Below are positions 20,646 to 32,041 of a stretch of DNA of 64,000 nt, piece by piece. Under the pieces are notes generated by a model. That model did not search any database. It saw only the letters and a program-made list of their open reading frames with translations, and had not been told where the DNA came from. The translations under genes were made by a program, and so were the position numbers. Every line of letters starts with the position of its first letter. Within the stretch, counting starts at the first letter, position 1. Source of the DNA: Diatrype stigma (taxonomy: Eukaryota > Ascomycota > Sordariomycetes > Xylariales > Diatrypaceae); NCBI GenBank assembly GCA_022225965.2, contig JAKJXP020000078.1, forward strand, positions 62,001-126,000, in the 5' to 3' direction.

Positions 20646-23052
20646 TCATGTTGTCTTGCAGGGCGACGGACCAGGGTCGTCGTATGTAGCAGTAACAGTC
20701 CTCGAGCCAATCTGCACCGCGACGATCAAGCTTGACTCCATCCCCGACCGGTGGCGGTGGTAGTCTGGGAAGTATGGAATCGTCTTTCTCGAAGCCACCC
20801 ACACCGCATCATCATCAGGCTGCGCATCCTCTCCCTCGGCCGCGTTTCCAGCCGATCGAGCCAAACCCCTGCCCCTGTTGTTGCCTTGCAGCCGTTCGCG
20901 AACCTTCGCTTGGCCGGACTTCTCCGCCCAGTCGCACGGGGTTTCTCCCATCTCATCGGGCACTGCGGCGTCGGCCGAAAAGCGCAGAAGCAGCTCTATC
21001 AGCTCGAGGTTGCCTAGAGTCGCCGCGGTATGCAACGGCGAGACCCCCAGATAGTCCACTCGGTTGACATCCGCTCCAGCCTCGAGGAGGGTTTCCACAA
21101 CAGGTATGTGTGACCTGTAGACAGCACCGTGCAAAGCTGTGCCCCCGAATCGGCTCCCCGGAGAGTCCAGGGGAACCTTGCGGTCCACCAGGTCCCTCAC
21201 AACCTCAGTAAGCCCGAACGTCGCTGCGTAGTATAGGCTTGTAGCATGGCGCGGATAAAAGTCCCAGCAGAAAGGATTGTCCGCGTTGATCGTTTGCACC
21301 CATGCCATGAAAGCACCGCGGTTTTCGTCCGCAAAGAAGCGAAGCACGGTGTCGTGGAGCTCTTTGCTTCGAGTTGCCCCCCTATAATAGTATGCCCATG
21401 CGATCGAGGCATGTTTCAGTAGAGGAAATTGCCGCAGTCTTTCGATATAGCCGTGCGATGTTGCCGACGGTCCTTGTCTGAATTCCTTGAAGCATATGTA
21501 CGTCATACAGCTTCTGAATAGTTCAGCTTTCGAGTCCTCGGCAGACAGGGCGAATCTCGCGACGTGTGGACGGCTCCGTGTTTCAGGGGACAACAGGTAA
21601 TCTCTTACAGACTTGTGGGCAAGGCTCACGTACCCGTTGTCCGAGACATTCACAAGACCACTAACCAAGCTAAGTATATCCAGGGGGCTACGAAGTAACG
21701 ATTCCTCGTCCAGATGGTCGTCATCCCACTCAATGGCTATAGCGATCTGGAGTTCCTCCATGGTCAGGGGGATGACGGCGAACGACACCCAAGCGAGTAT
21801 CTTCTGGGCTATCTCCTGGTCTTCCTTCGATAGGCCTGTGAGGATCCTATCATAGGTCTCGTTCAGGCCATGGGGTAGAGCGGTGCTGTTTTGGAAAGCC
21901 TCCTCGATCTCGCTTGGTATGCTGCCACGTTGGACAATGAGCTGGCTGATCAGACCCCCGAGAAGAACAGCGATATCCAGGGTCTTCGGCTTGCGAAAGT
22001 CACAGAAGAAGTATGCAACGTGAAGAGGCGACTTCTCCTCACTAACCGAAAGATTCAAGTGCCTGATGACATTCGAGCTACAATGATAGTAATATGTTAG
22101 TGGCAACCACAAGACTACGCTGGCTGGTTTTCTTACAGTAGGACGGTTTTACCGGAGCCTGCAAACCCGCTCAGCCATAAGTTCGGTCCTTCTCCGTTCC
22201 TCCATGCATGGAAACCGGGAGATTCAAGAAGCCAGTTTCCTGTCCCCTCATAGCACTGATTTATAGCTGACGCATATAAGTCCCAGCTCTCTATGGGGGA
22301 CAGCCATTGGAGAATTTCCTTCTGAGTCCGGTCTGCCATTGTAAGTACCATTACCATTGCCGTAAAGGTAGATATCACGGGCTTTACCTACTCAAGTTGC
22401 AAGCGAAGATCTCTGAAGAGAGTTTTTCCAGGTTTTTATCCATGGCTAGAAGATCATTGTTCATTGAGCTCGTCATCCTCTGGAGTTCTATCGTTAGAGC
22501 TCTGTTGATGGGTTAGTTTATGGGTCTGAAGAGTCCAAGCAGATGCTGAAAGGGGGCATGGGTTCAATCAACGAGTCCTATGGATTGGGGAAATGCTAAC
22601 GCTTCGTTGGCAGACACAGCTAAGTTCAGTGCGGCCTTTGATCGTGACAACCGATCAAGATACGGCTTGAACTCATTTTCGGATAGCTCCCAAGTAACAG
22701 CCCGGAAGACAGCATGAAACTTCGTTCGAGGCTCCTTGGTGTATTTCTTCAGCAGTATCTCTTCAAGTGCTCTCAGGTCGTCCAGACAGAGGTTCAACAG
22801 TCCTCCTCTGTGGCTCTCGGCGAGAAGCTTCATGGTAGGAGCGTGTCCATGACCAGTCTCGACTTCACTATCAAGAGCAAGTTGAAAAAGAGCTTCCAAA
22901 ACCCCCCTCAAGCCCGTGACCTCCTCCTGGATACGCGAAAACCCCCAGGACTTAGCCTTCAGGATAGCTCTCGTATTGTAACAGATGTGCAGAATTGAGC
23001 CGCAGAGCTCTAGCATGGCTATGGCGCCAGCGGTGATGCTGAGGGGGTCCAT
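20646..23052 (-). CDS. NACHT/ankyrin NLR-like protein with an internally shortened NACHT
   Basis: Four exons on the minus strand: 22601-23052, 22392-22501, 22137-22332 and 20646-22077, giving 729 aa. Joins are in phase; the first donor (GTTAGC) is the least certain. The N-terminus MDPLSITAGAIAMLELCGSI is the fungal N-terminal domain that precedes many NACHT and ankyrin proteins. A linker (ILQWLSPIESW...EGTGNWLLES) leads to the P-loop GFAGSGKT (243-250) and AYFFCDFR. Residues 303-317 (RGSIPSEIEEAFQNS) are followed at once by LPHGLNETYDRIL (320-), which belongs after the NACHT core. Walker B and the sensor region are therefore absent. A winged-helix part (VPLTMEEL..., AHKSVRDYLLS) and about four ankyrin repeats (~525-650, GGTALHGAVYRSH, GVSPLHTAATLGN) follow. 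A second in-frame ATG lies 9 bp upstream. Confidence 0.82.
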
Positions 23053-23061
23053 GGAGAACAC

Positions 23062-24555
23062 GCGGTATACGTTTGGGCATCAAGGAGAGGCTGTCGAGCA
23101 GCGGACATGCGTGGTACTTATTGGGTAGGTACCGAACGAATGTTCTCCACCCCTTGACTGTCACCCGACATAAATGACAATTGTTGGTAAGATAGCCAAG
23201 GTTGACAGATAAGGCATTCCAGTCAAGGCTGTGAGGAATGTACAGCCCCCAAGAAACCGACTGAGCATACCTCATGGTAGTATGACTCCAACTAAGCCTC
23301 CCCAACTTGGTGGAAGTATCTGCCTAGTTTTTCAATCTATCAACGTGTATTTAGGTCTAACTATAAGATGATTGTATGACCTTTAATCCACCAAACGGAT
23401 ACGTTCGTTGTATATGAATGGTATAAACAGCAGTACTGTATAGAGGACCTTCTGGTAGTTGTAGGCAGAGGTACGGTGGCAAGAGGATGAGACGCAAGTG
23501 CTACCTTTAACTTCCCACATCATGGCACAAGCCCATCCTCATTCAACGTCCTATCCTGACTCATCATCAGCCTTACCTGGTCATCTCAGGTTGGATTCCT
23601 TAAGAGGCGGCACACGAGCTTATTATGGGCGTAATTATGCCATGTAAGTATAAGTCAATCAATTACCGAGAGGAAAAGTCAGACCAATGGATTTCGAATG
23701 TTCCAACGGAAACTCGCGTTGATTTCTATGATACAGCGCATCCAGGACCGGACCACACGCCGCCGCCCACGCCAGGTTTATGTATCTATTGTTTGGTGTT
23801 ATACACATAAAAGTGCTTCTTCCTCCTTTCCTTCCTGGAGAGGACATGCAAAAAAAGACAGGACACATAAAAAGCAGAAACGCAAAGATGAGAAATCAGC
23901 AAAGATCAAACACCCTTTTGTCCTTTTCGTAATGCCATGCATGCCCCTCCCAAAAAGGAACCTGGTCCCAAAACCTTTTACTCTTGAATCATCAAGGCTC
24001 GTTTCGTCATAACAACAAGCCCAGTCTGACCCAGCCAGTCAGATCTCCCTTTTCAGTTCCCCAGCAGTAGCGGAGAGTGAGATAGATCCGTTTCCTGACC
24101 CAGATTTCCCAGATTCCTTTCCCCGCCTGACCGGTCGTCCCAGATGCATTGTGTAGAAATCAGTTTGCAAATTTTGTAATGTATGCAGAGTGGAGATGCG
24201 TCTATATCGTCGGCGTGCCAGCCGTTCGTTGCTCTTCCCGAGCTCGTGCCCCCCCTAGACCCTCCTTATCCGTGAAAACTCCAGTCTAGTTGATGTTGAA
24301 AAGTCCCTTGTCAACCCGGAACGCCCCGCCAGGCTGAACGCTCGACGCCCTTGCTTGTCGGCAGCCTGCCTGAAACAGAATAAACGACGTTATATCTCTA
24401 TCCTCCTTCTTGGCCTACCCCCTGCCAGATTATACCGAAGCAACCATTTTCGAGAAAGACACGGGGTATCGCTACAAAAAGGAAAATGCAAAGGAAAATA
24501 TTAGTAACATAATGCAACCACCGAGGATGACGGAAGTTTGCAGTCAACAAAGGCT
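23062..24555. other. Intergenic, NACHT promoter and PPR gene 3' region
   Basis: About 1.5 kb between two minus-strand genes. AT-rich with no family-like frame. Small open frames at 23625-24012 lack any recognisable motif. Confidence 0.5.
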
Positions 24556-27500
24556 TCAAGCCGCAACAGCCTCCTCAGTGCTACCACCACCGAGCAACTC
24601 CAAGACCTTGCTGACAACAGCGCTGGGGTACCCTCGGGAGAGCATCTCACCCACAACGTTCTTGGCAGGGCCCCGTTCTTGAACGGCGAGGAACGCACGG
24701 GTCATGGCCTCGTATGTGCTAGGCTCACGCTTGTTGCGTCCCACACTGTCGTAGATAGACTTTGCCTTGTCGATGTTCTTCTCACCGGCCCATCCATGAA
24801 TCAAGGTGTTGGCAATGTAAGGGGTCAGCTCAACCCGCCTCTGTCGCATCTGAGCTAGAACGGATTCGGTGTCGGCAACACGATGATTGGCAACCATGGC
24901 TTCGAACAGCGCCTGGAAAAGGCAAGCATTCGGCGGGATGCTAGGGTCCTTCATCACAGAGTCGAAGATCTTCTTGGCACCCTCCATGTCGTGAAGGTTG
25001 CAACCGCGAGCGTGAATGAGCGATGCATAGTGAACGGGTTCGGGGCTCTGACCAGATGCACGGATCATGTCGAGGACAGCCTCAGCAGCGGTCATGTTAA
25101 CCGGCTCAAGAGTGGCATGGGTATCAACGAGGAGCTTGTAGGTGTGGGCGGTAGGTGAAATACCCTTTGCCTTCATGCGTTCGTAGTAGGCAAGCACCTT
25201 CGACTTATCCCGCTTGGTGGTCAGGAAGAACTGCATCATGCTGTTGTAAGGGGCAGGCCGGGCCTTGTAGTTAGGCATCGCCTCCATCTCATCGAACAGT
25301 TCCTCGGCGAACTTCTCATCGCTGACGCGGCACAAAGCATTGACAATGGTGCCGTAGGTGACACTGGTGGGCTTGATACCCAGGGCCCGCATCTCCGCGA
25401 AATAGAACAGACAATCATCGATACGTCGTGCCTTTCCGAGCTTGCCAATGAGAGCATTGTATAAGAACGAAGAAGGCTCAACGCCCTCAGCCTTAGCTCT
25501 GTGGAAGATCTTGACAGCCTCAGAAGCCTCGTCAAACGTCTTGGTGGATTCCTTAAGGGTGGTGATGTACAGGCCAAAGGTGTTTGCCGTTGGTGTCGCG
25601 CCCATCTCGAGAAGCTCAAGGTGGTACTGCTCGGCAAGAACGCGATCGCCTAGGGTCAAGCATGCACCAACCATTGCGTCGAGAATCGAAGACCAACCGT
25701 ACCGAACGACAGGATACTGGGGCAGAAGAGGAACATCGGCTCGTGCCATGGCAAGAATGTCGTGGCACAGATCCATTTTGCTTTCACGGGCAGCAGCTTG
25801 AATCATCTTGGCATAAGTGATATACCTGGGATGACGGCCCGCACGGCGCATGTTTCGGAACCGAGTGAGCGCGTCATTGAGCCGGGGTCCCTTGCGGCCG
25901 TGGGCTCCTTCGAGCTCATCCGAGATGATCGACGAGCCTTTGAAGTCCGTATTGTGGGCGTAAGGATCGAAGTTCTCTTCGTAACTAGAGATGGTCGGGG
26001 TGGAAGGATATGGAGATGCCGAAAACACTTGGGCCGGGAAACTGACTTGGGACGCAACCTCACGAGGGTCGGCGATGCCCCTTGTTGACATGAAGCTGGA
26101 AATGAGCTCGACTGCCTCGTCGATCTCATCACCCAGCTGCGGCCTGTTGTCAATCCCAGATGCACGGATTCGTTGAAACATGAGTTCGGACTCGGCCAAT
26201 CCCTCAGCAACCTGACCTGAACCAATCATGGCTACGGCATACATAGCAGTTGGCTCAATGAATGAGTAATCCACCTCGATCTCAGGGTTGCTTAGTACGT
26301 GCCAATACCGAGAAGCGCCTGCAACATCACCTTGACGAACGCTCATTGCCAGCAACGCCATCGCGGGAGTGATGATACCTTGGAAGACCATGGGCATATT
26401 GTCGAACGCAGCGGTAGCAGTGTGCTTATCTCCAAAGTCAGCTGCAATCGTCGCAACCTTGGCCAGAGCCGGCAGGCGAGACTCATTCTCGATGCTCTGA
26501 GCCCACTGTAGCGCTTCCTGGTAGATACCTCGTTTGATGAAACCCTTGACGAAGCCTCCACTGATCAAGGCGTCCTGAATCTCACTAGCCCGAACGCCAT
26601 AAGAAGCTACGATCTTCTCGTAGAACTTCATGGCGCCATCGATGCGGTCGTTGATGATGTAGGCATTTATGACAGCAGCGTAAACCCGAGAATCTAACCT
26701 GCTGTTCAATGTGTACTTGCCGCCATCGTGCGCGATTGCAAGCTCCTTATATTCGTTGTAACATTCAACAGCACTCGCAAGATCGTTGGTCTTGGCAAAA
26801 GCACTGATCATGGAGGGGAATGTGGCAGCAAAGGGGACTGCCCCATTCAGCTCCATGTGCTCAAACATACGAAGCATATCCGATACACGACCAGCTTCGG
26901 CACAGGCTGAAATGAGTTGATTGTAGGTCTCTGACGAATAGTTCGCTTTCATGGTGGCAAGGGACGAATCAAACAGCTTGATGGCAAAGTCGAGTCTGTC
27001 ATCCTCGCAAAGAATGGCGTATTCCAGCTCATTCGAGGCGAACATGAACTTCCCGGGCGCGTCCATCCCACCAGAACGAACTCGCTTTTCCTCGAGAGAC
27101 TTCTTCAACGAAGAAACCTCGAGGCAGCGTGCAGCTAGAAGACCGACCAAGAGGTTGTACGTATCAGCATCTGGTGAGATCTTCCTGCGCATCATGTCGG
27201 CGTAGACGTCCAGGGCCTTCGAAACGATTTCATTTTTCTCGGTCGGGAAATGAATGGCTGCAGCAAGTAGGGCATTGTATGCGGTGGCAATGGGCTTCAC
27301 GCCAGCAACCAGCATAGCCTCGAACACAGCGGGGATCTCGGCATACCGACCATCCTCGGAAAGACGGGCAAGATGGTCTGCGTATGTCTGTGACTGCGGA
27401 TCGACCGGTGTCGCCGTACGGGCAATACTGGCCGGAGTTGCTGACCGCTCGGGCGCTGGCGTGGGCGCTGCTGATGGGATTCTCGACTGGATCGCGCTGC

Positions 27501-28101
27501 CTATCGAGGGTGTCGATGCTCTTAAAGACTGTGCCGTGCTTTCCTCGAGGGCTTCCCGCAGCCCGCGTACTTCGATCTCCTTCGCGATAGCGGCATCGAT
27601 GTGAGCCAACGCTGTCTCAGCATCGACCGCCACCGGGGCGTTCTCGTCTTCATCGTGGGCGGCCTCGAAAGCATCGACGTCAGCGACGCTCCGTGTGCCG
27701 GCTTCGGGACCTTCGAGGATAGACGTGGCACTAGGCTTCCACTCGATGGGCTTCGGGAACTGGAACTGAGTCCACTCCTTCTCAACCCCTTCGGCTGCCT
27801 GGTGCGTCTGTAGAGCCTCGAAGTAGGCATCTAAGCTGCCATTGGCCCCGTGCTTCTCATTGCGATGCTCATGGGAGGCATTGGCACCCCCCGAGGAGTT
27901 GTTGTGAAAAGCATTCTGGAGTTGGAGGCTGGTGATGCGCCCAGCGCGCTGGCTATGCCGCCTCGCAAAGGAGGGGCGGTGATTGGAGTTTAGAACATGG
28001 GGGTGAGTAGCGGCTACGACGGATTGCGCGTAGCCGTATGTGAGGGTCTTGGGAAGTCCTTGACGGATGAAGCTCTGGTACAAGGACGAGTAGATGGGCA
28101 T
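24556..28101 (-). CDS. Large pentatricopeptide repeat protein, CYA-5-like
   Basis: Single uninterrupted exon, 1181 aa. A basic, Ser/Asn-rich N-terminus without acidic residues for the first ~70 positions (SFARRHSQRAGRITSLQLQNAF) looks like a mitochondrial presequence. PPR units recur along the rest, for example ATAYNALLAAAIHF, DADTYNLLVGLLAA, SSETYNQLISACAEAGRVSDMLRMFEHMELNG, SSFLYNALIGKLGKARRIDDCLFYFAEMRALGIKP and TSVTYGTIVNALCRV. Known for this type in Neurospora: mitochondrial RNA binding needed for cytochrome oxidase subunit 1 expression. The exact orthology to CYA-5 is inferred from size, layout and the LQLQNAF-type N-terminal motif. Lack of introns is noticeable beside its intron-bearing neighbours. 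Confidence 0.8.
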   Translation of the reverse strand: MPIYSSLYQSFIRQGLPKTLTYGYAQSVVAATHPHVLNSNHRPSFARRHSQRAGRITSLQLQNAFHNNSSGGANASHEHRNEKHGANGSLDAYFEALQTHQAAEGVEKEWTQFQFPKPIEWKPSATSILEGPEAGTRSVADVDAFEAAHDEDENAPVAVDAETALAHIDAAIAKEIEVRGLREALEESTAQSLRASTPSIGSAIQSRIPSAAPTPAPERSATPASIARTATPVDPQSQTYADHLARLSEDGRYAEIPAVFEAMLVAGVKPIATAYNALLAAAIHFPTEKNEIVSKALDVYADMMRRKISPDADTYNLLVGLLAARCLEVSSLKKSLEEKRVRSGGMDAPGKFMFASNELEYAILCEDDRLDFAIKLFDSSLATMKANYSSETYNQLISACAEAGRVSDMLRMFEHMELNGAVPFAATFPSMISAFAKTNDLASAVECYNEYKELAIAHDGGKYTLNSRLDSRVYAAVINAYIINDRIDGAMKFYEKIVASYGVRASEIQDALISGGFVKGFIKRGIYQEALQWAQSIENESRLPALAKVATIAADFGDKHTATAAFDNMPMVFQGIITPAMALLAMSVRQGDVAGASRYWHVLSNPEIEVDYSFIEPTAMYAVAMIGSGQVAEGLAESELMFQRIRASGIDNRPQLGDEIDEAVELISSFMSTRGIADPREVASQVSFPAQVFSASPYPSTPTISSYEENFDPYAHNTDFKGSSIISDELEGAHGRKGPRLNDALTRFRNMRRAGRHPRYITYAKMIQAAARESKMDLCHDILAMARADVPLLPQYPVVRYGWSSILDAMVGACLTLGDRVLAEQYHLELLEMGATPTANTFGLYITTLKESTKTFDEASEAVKIFHRAKAEGVEPSSFLYNALIGKLGKARRIDDCLFYFAEMRALGIKPTSVTYGTIVNALCRVSDEKFAEELFDEMEAMPNYKARPAPYNSMMQFFLTTKRDKSKVLAYYERMKAKGISPTAHTYKLLVDTHATLEPVNMTAAEAVLDMIRASGQSPEPVHYASLIHARGCNLHDMEGAKKIFDSVMKDPSIPPNACLFQALFEAMVANHRVADTESVLAQMRQRRVELTPYIANTLIHGWAGEKNIDKAKSIYDSVGRNKREPSTYEAMTRAFLAVQERGPAKNVVGEMLSRGYPSAVVSKVLELLGGGSTEEAVAA

Positions 28102-31100
28102 TTAGAGGACACCGGGAGGGGAGGGGGACTGGATATACGGGATTCCGGTCAGTAATCAAGACGTGAATTCATATATTCTCACACACTGCTCGGATTTCGG
28201 GACATTGGAAGCAGGGCGACTTACATAGAGGAAGGGTAGAATAGGACGGTGCAGGTTCATTTGACAGCCCAGTAGCCGTCAAACAAACGCGCGATAAAAG
28301 GGGTATTAGGTTCACTCAGATAGTAAAGAGGAATATAGGAAGAAAAGAATCATCTATTCGAAAAGAAGAGGGAAGTGTACGTGCGCACAAAAGATGAGGT
28401 GCGGAAATGGTGGTAATATGAGAAATTTGGAGATGAAAGGCCAGTTTGGGGGAATCGGGATCAGCTCTGGCCAGGCAATTTTTTTCTTTTTCTGTTTTTT
28501 TCTTCGATCGCAGTTATCAAAGTGGCATAGCAACTTATTGGTAGATCCATGCATGCTATAAGCTATAGGCAGTACCTAAATACCCCTCTACCTACCCAGG
28601 CTGCCAGGCTGCTAGGGATGTAGGAGCAGTGGAGGTAGTCTACTACAGGTGTAGCCTCCGTACCCTCTCTGCTTCTGCGACTTCCAATTGTCCAGTGAGG
28701 AGGGGGGGTCGGGGGCCACTTGGCCACAGTCCCGGGATTCCGCTCTTGCCAATTGCGAATTACCAAGCACCTGCATGTCCCACGATGTGTACGAGCTGGC
28801 GGCGCTCTTAGCGTCTTAAGCCCGTCATCCCGTCTCTTCAGCGTTGACCTGCAACCTGCAACCTTAATCCAGTACATTTTAGGTGCACTTTAGTTAGCAC
28901 CGTGATTTAGATTTACTGGCAGAACTGGCTCCCTCTTTCTGCCCAGCTCTGCGCAGTTCCAAGCCGTAGTTAGTGCAAACAACAGACATACTACACTGGC
29001 TGATTGAATAGCTACGTTCCGCTTCTAGCCTCTAGGGCAGTCTAGTGGCCACGCTGCTTTGGTGGCGCACCTCTCGAGGATGCTGGTGCTTGCTAGAGGT
29101 TACTGTACTGCACTACAACTACACTACAGTACCGTAGGCAGTTAGTGGGACGGAGCGTTTCTGGCGCTCTACCGGGAGTTCAAGGGGTGGATCCGGGAAG
29201 TCTATTACTATTATACCGTTATAGCACGCATATGTGGTAATAGTTTCGAGCTGGAATGACTCAGGAAGCGATGTAGCCAATGGCTTCACATTGTTCTTTG
29301 CATCGGCCGCAGTCCAAGTCAGCATGGAATACGACGCTGCTGCTCAGAGCCTGGCAAATGCCATCGCTGCGAGTGTGAATTTCATTATTCGGTTGGTGTA
29401 GGTACCTGGACCAGTATTGACAATATCCTGAACTCAAATCACTGGAGCGATTCCACCCGCCCCTACGCCAACCGATGCACGTGTCCTGAAGCTTCTTCAA
29501 CCATTACGTCGGGGGATCTGCAATATCCCTCGATGAGTAAATTGCCATGACGGAAGCCGGCTAGCTACCTACCTAGCATTGCCTGGTTGCCTACCATGCC
29601 TACTATGTAATGCGCAAATTACTGCGCAGCTTCGTAAGGAATCTCGCTGCCTGCCAGCCACTGTTCTACATTTCGGCGAGCTGACAGCTTTGACAGGACC
29701 TCGAGTGTAGGTAACACCGTAGCAGCAGCGCAGGACCAGGGCCGGCCGGCCACCCGGACGAGTTCACGCGGCATCTTCGGATGGGTGGGGCAGGAAGAGA
29801 AGAAACCGGACTGAAGCCAAAGGGTTCCAGGCACCCAGGCAACCAGGAGCAGAAAGTGTGGGGGACGACTCTAACCTGATGGCGCACTTCATTGGACCAG
29901 TCGTCGGGTCCGCCCAATCAGAAGCCATCCAAAATTTTCACTAGTGGGTGAAACCGGAATCCAGCTCCTCGGGAAGCAGCTGCGCTAGCACTAGCACTAC
30001 AAGGAACTGTACGCTATAACTACAGGGATGCCACGCCGTCATCCTCTTTTGCCTCCCCGCTTGACGCTCGTGGAGCGCGCCCGGCGCCCTGTGCATAGGT
30101 TGTGTCGCTTTGCCAGTCCGCGCGCACACAACAAGCCTTTTGCCGCACGCAGAAAAAACGACGACGAAGAAAAACTAGCAGAAACTTGCGCATTGCCGAA
30201 CTATAGGTAACCTACCTATATCTAGCGATTGTACGTAAGTATGCATATAGTAGGAGGACGTCGTCTTAAACAAGATGTTGCGTTCATATGACAGCCTACG
30301 GTAGTTTCGAGCAGCATTACGACGCACATATGCGAAGCTATCCATCCGGGTTGATACTCTGCTACTAATGTCAGCACATCAGGAACAACACCTCCAGCTG
30401 GTGAAATTACAATCTGACATACCTTGCCTTACCTAAGCTATATCCTATGCTGATCCTGGTATATTCGAGCTGCCGGAAGTAGACGAGCAGCCTATCCACT
30501 TACATAGTACCTAGGTAGTCTACTACTACATATAATAGCTAGTACCTACCAACCTACTACTGTATGTAGAAGCTATCAAAGCTAGCTGGTTGAGGTCACA
30601 TATCAGATTATCAGCAAGCAAACACGGAGACAAACACGCAGGTATATTGTTATGTTTGTTCTAATTGGGTTACTGCCAGACTGCCTACACCCAGGTAGTT
30701 GTTAGTGAGTAAGAACCTGCTCCCGGAATGCAACACTCTCCAAGCCAAGACGAGCAAGTGGGGGCAGCCAGCCCTGCCTGTCTCGATTCCCTTGTGGCTA
30801 TTGATGTGCAGTGAGTGCAGTAAGTGCAGTGCAGTGGAGGACTTCCAACCATGTAAATGCGCGAATTGATGGTCGCGTGTGACCTTCTTCGACGAAAATG
30901 CTCCGGCGGGGGAGCACTTCGCTAACCACCCAACTACTGTAGGCGTATAATATAATTACGTGATACCTGATAGGTAAGGCAGGTAAGCTACCTACATACC
31001 TACCTACCTTAGTACATACCTAGTTGCGATGTGGGTAGGAGTCATACATTCGGAGCCCTGTTGCGCCGACACGGCCTCGGCTGTATGAGGGTTCCGCCAC

Positions 31101-32041
31101 CCCGAAACGACCTCAGTGCCTTTACGTGGGTTTTCTCCGTGAACATTACCGAGGGAGTCGGGGCCGATGCCCGTATCACCGAGTCCTCGCACATAACGAA
31201 CTTGTCCGTCATCGAGCGGCTGAACGGCAGGTTATGCGATTATTTCTCTCACCTACCTGCGGCTTTCATATACTATGCTGCTGCACTACACTACGAAGTA
31301 CACTACGCCTAGTTATATGTCACCTATGTAGGTAGGTAGTAAGACCGGATCTACCGAGCAATAAACCGCATACGGACTGGACTGACTGGGTTGGTTCTGC
31401 ATGGTCACCTACCTACCTACCTACCTCTGCCCCTTCCTTCTCCATCTCGAGTATGCATGCAGGCAGTTAAACGACCGGAGAAGCGATGCTGTAGGTAGAG
31501 GTACCAGGCGGGCAAGGAAGTAGTCACACGCAAGAACACTTACATACAACACACCGCTTCACAATACCGCCTTCATTATTTGACCTGTAGAGCAATTGAT
31601 CTATCAACCGACCACCTACCTACCTCCCCACGGGTTTATAGTGTTTCCCTTATAATATGGATTTACTGGTACCTAGCCCGCTCGCCCACATTCTCTCCCC
31701 AACGATTGTGCAATTACGTAGTAGGCATGTAAGTTGGGTAGTCCTGAAGCTATCGATAGTTATCTCTAGCAAGTAGATCATATAGGCAAGTAATTGATCC
31801 GGATGCTCTGACTGGCACTTCCCCTGAGCGAAATAGCCCCTTAACCCTGAAGACACGTTGCTCGGAAACTCCCCGTAAAAGCAGCAGTTGGGTTAAACTT
31901 TTTGTCAGTCTGGGGGTGGGAAACGGTCTCCACTCAGTTACGAGTCGTTGATGATCTCCCCATCTTGCTGCGCAGCATACCTATGCACCTCGCATGCAAA
32001 GAACACCCATACTAACGTAGCAATCCCCCACCGCCACCCCT
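28102..32041. other. Gene-poor 3.9-kb gap with TACC microsatellites
   Basis: No frame with family character on either strand. Many small ORFs (60-100 codons) are consistent with chance. TACC/GGTA tracts recur: CCTACATACCTACCTACC near 30990-31010, GTAGGTAGGTAG near 31328, ACCTACCTACCTACCTACC near 31408-31426 and ACCACCTACCTACC near 31609. GCAGTGAGTGCAGTAAGTGCAGTGCAGTG runs at 30806-30836. I could not define termini of a transposon. This may be an old repeat landing zone or subject to repeat-induced decay. Confidence 0.5.

Noticed and set aside
28102..32041. Several 60-105 codon frames as small genes
   Set aside because: Lengths expected by chance in 3.9 kb; no signal peptide plus cysteine pattern, no splice-linked continuation.
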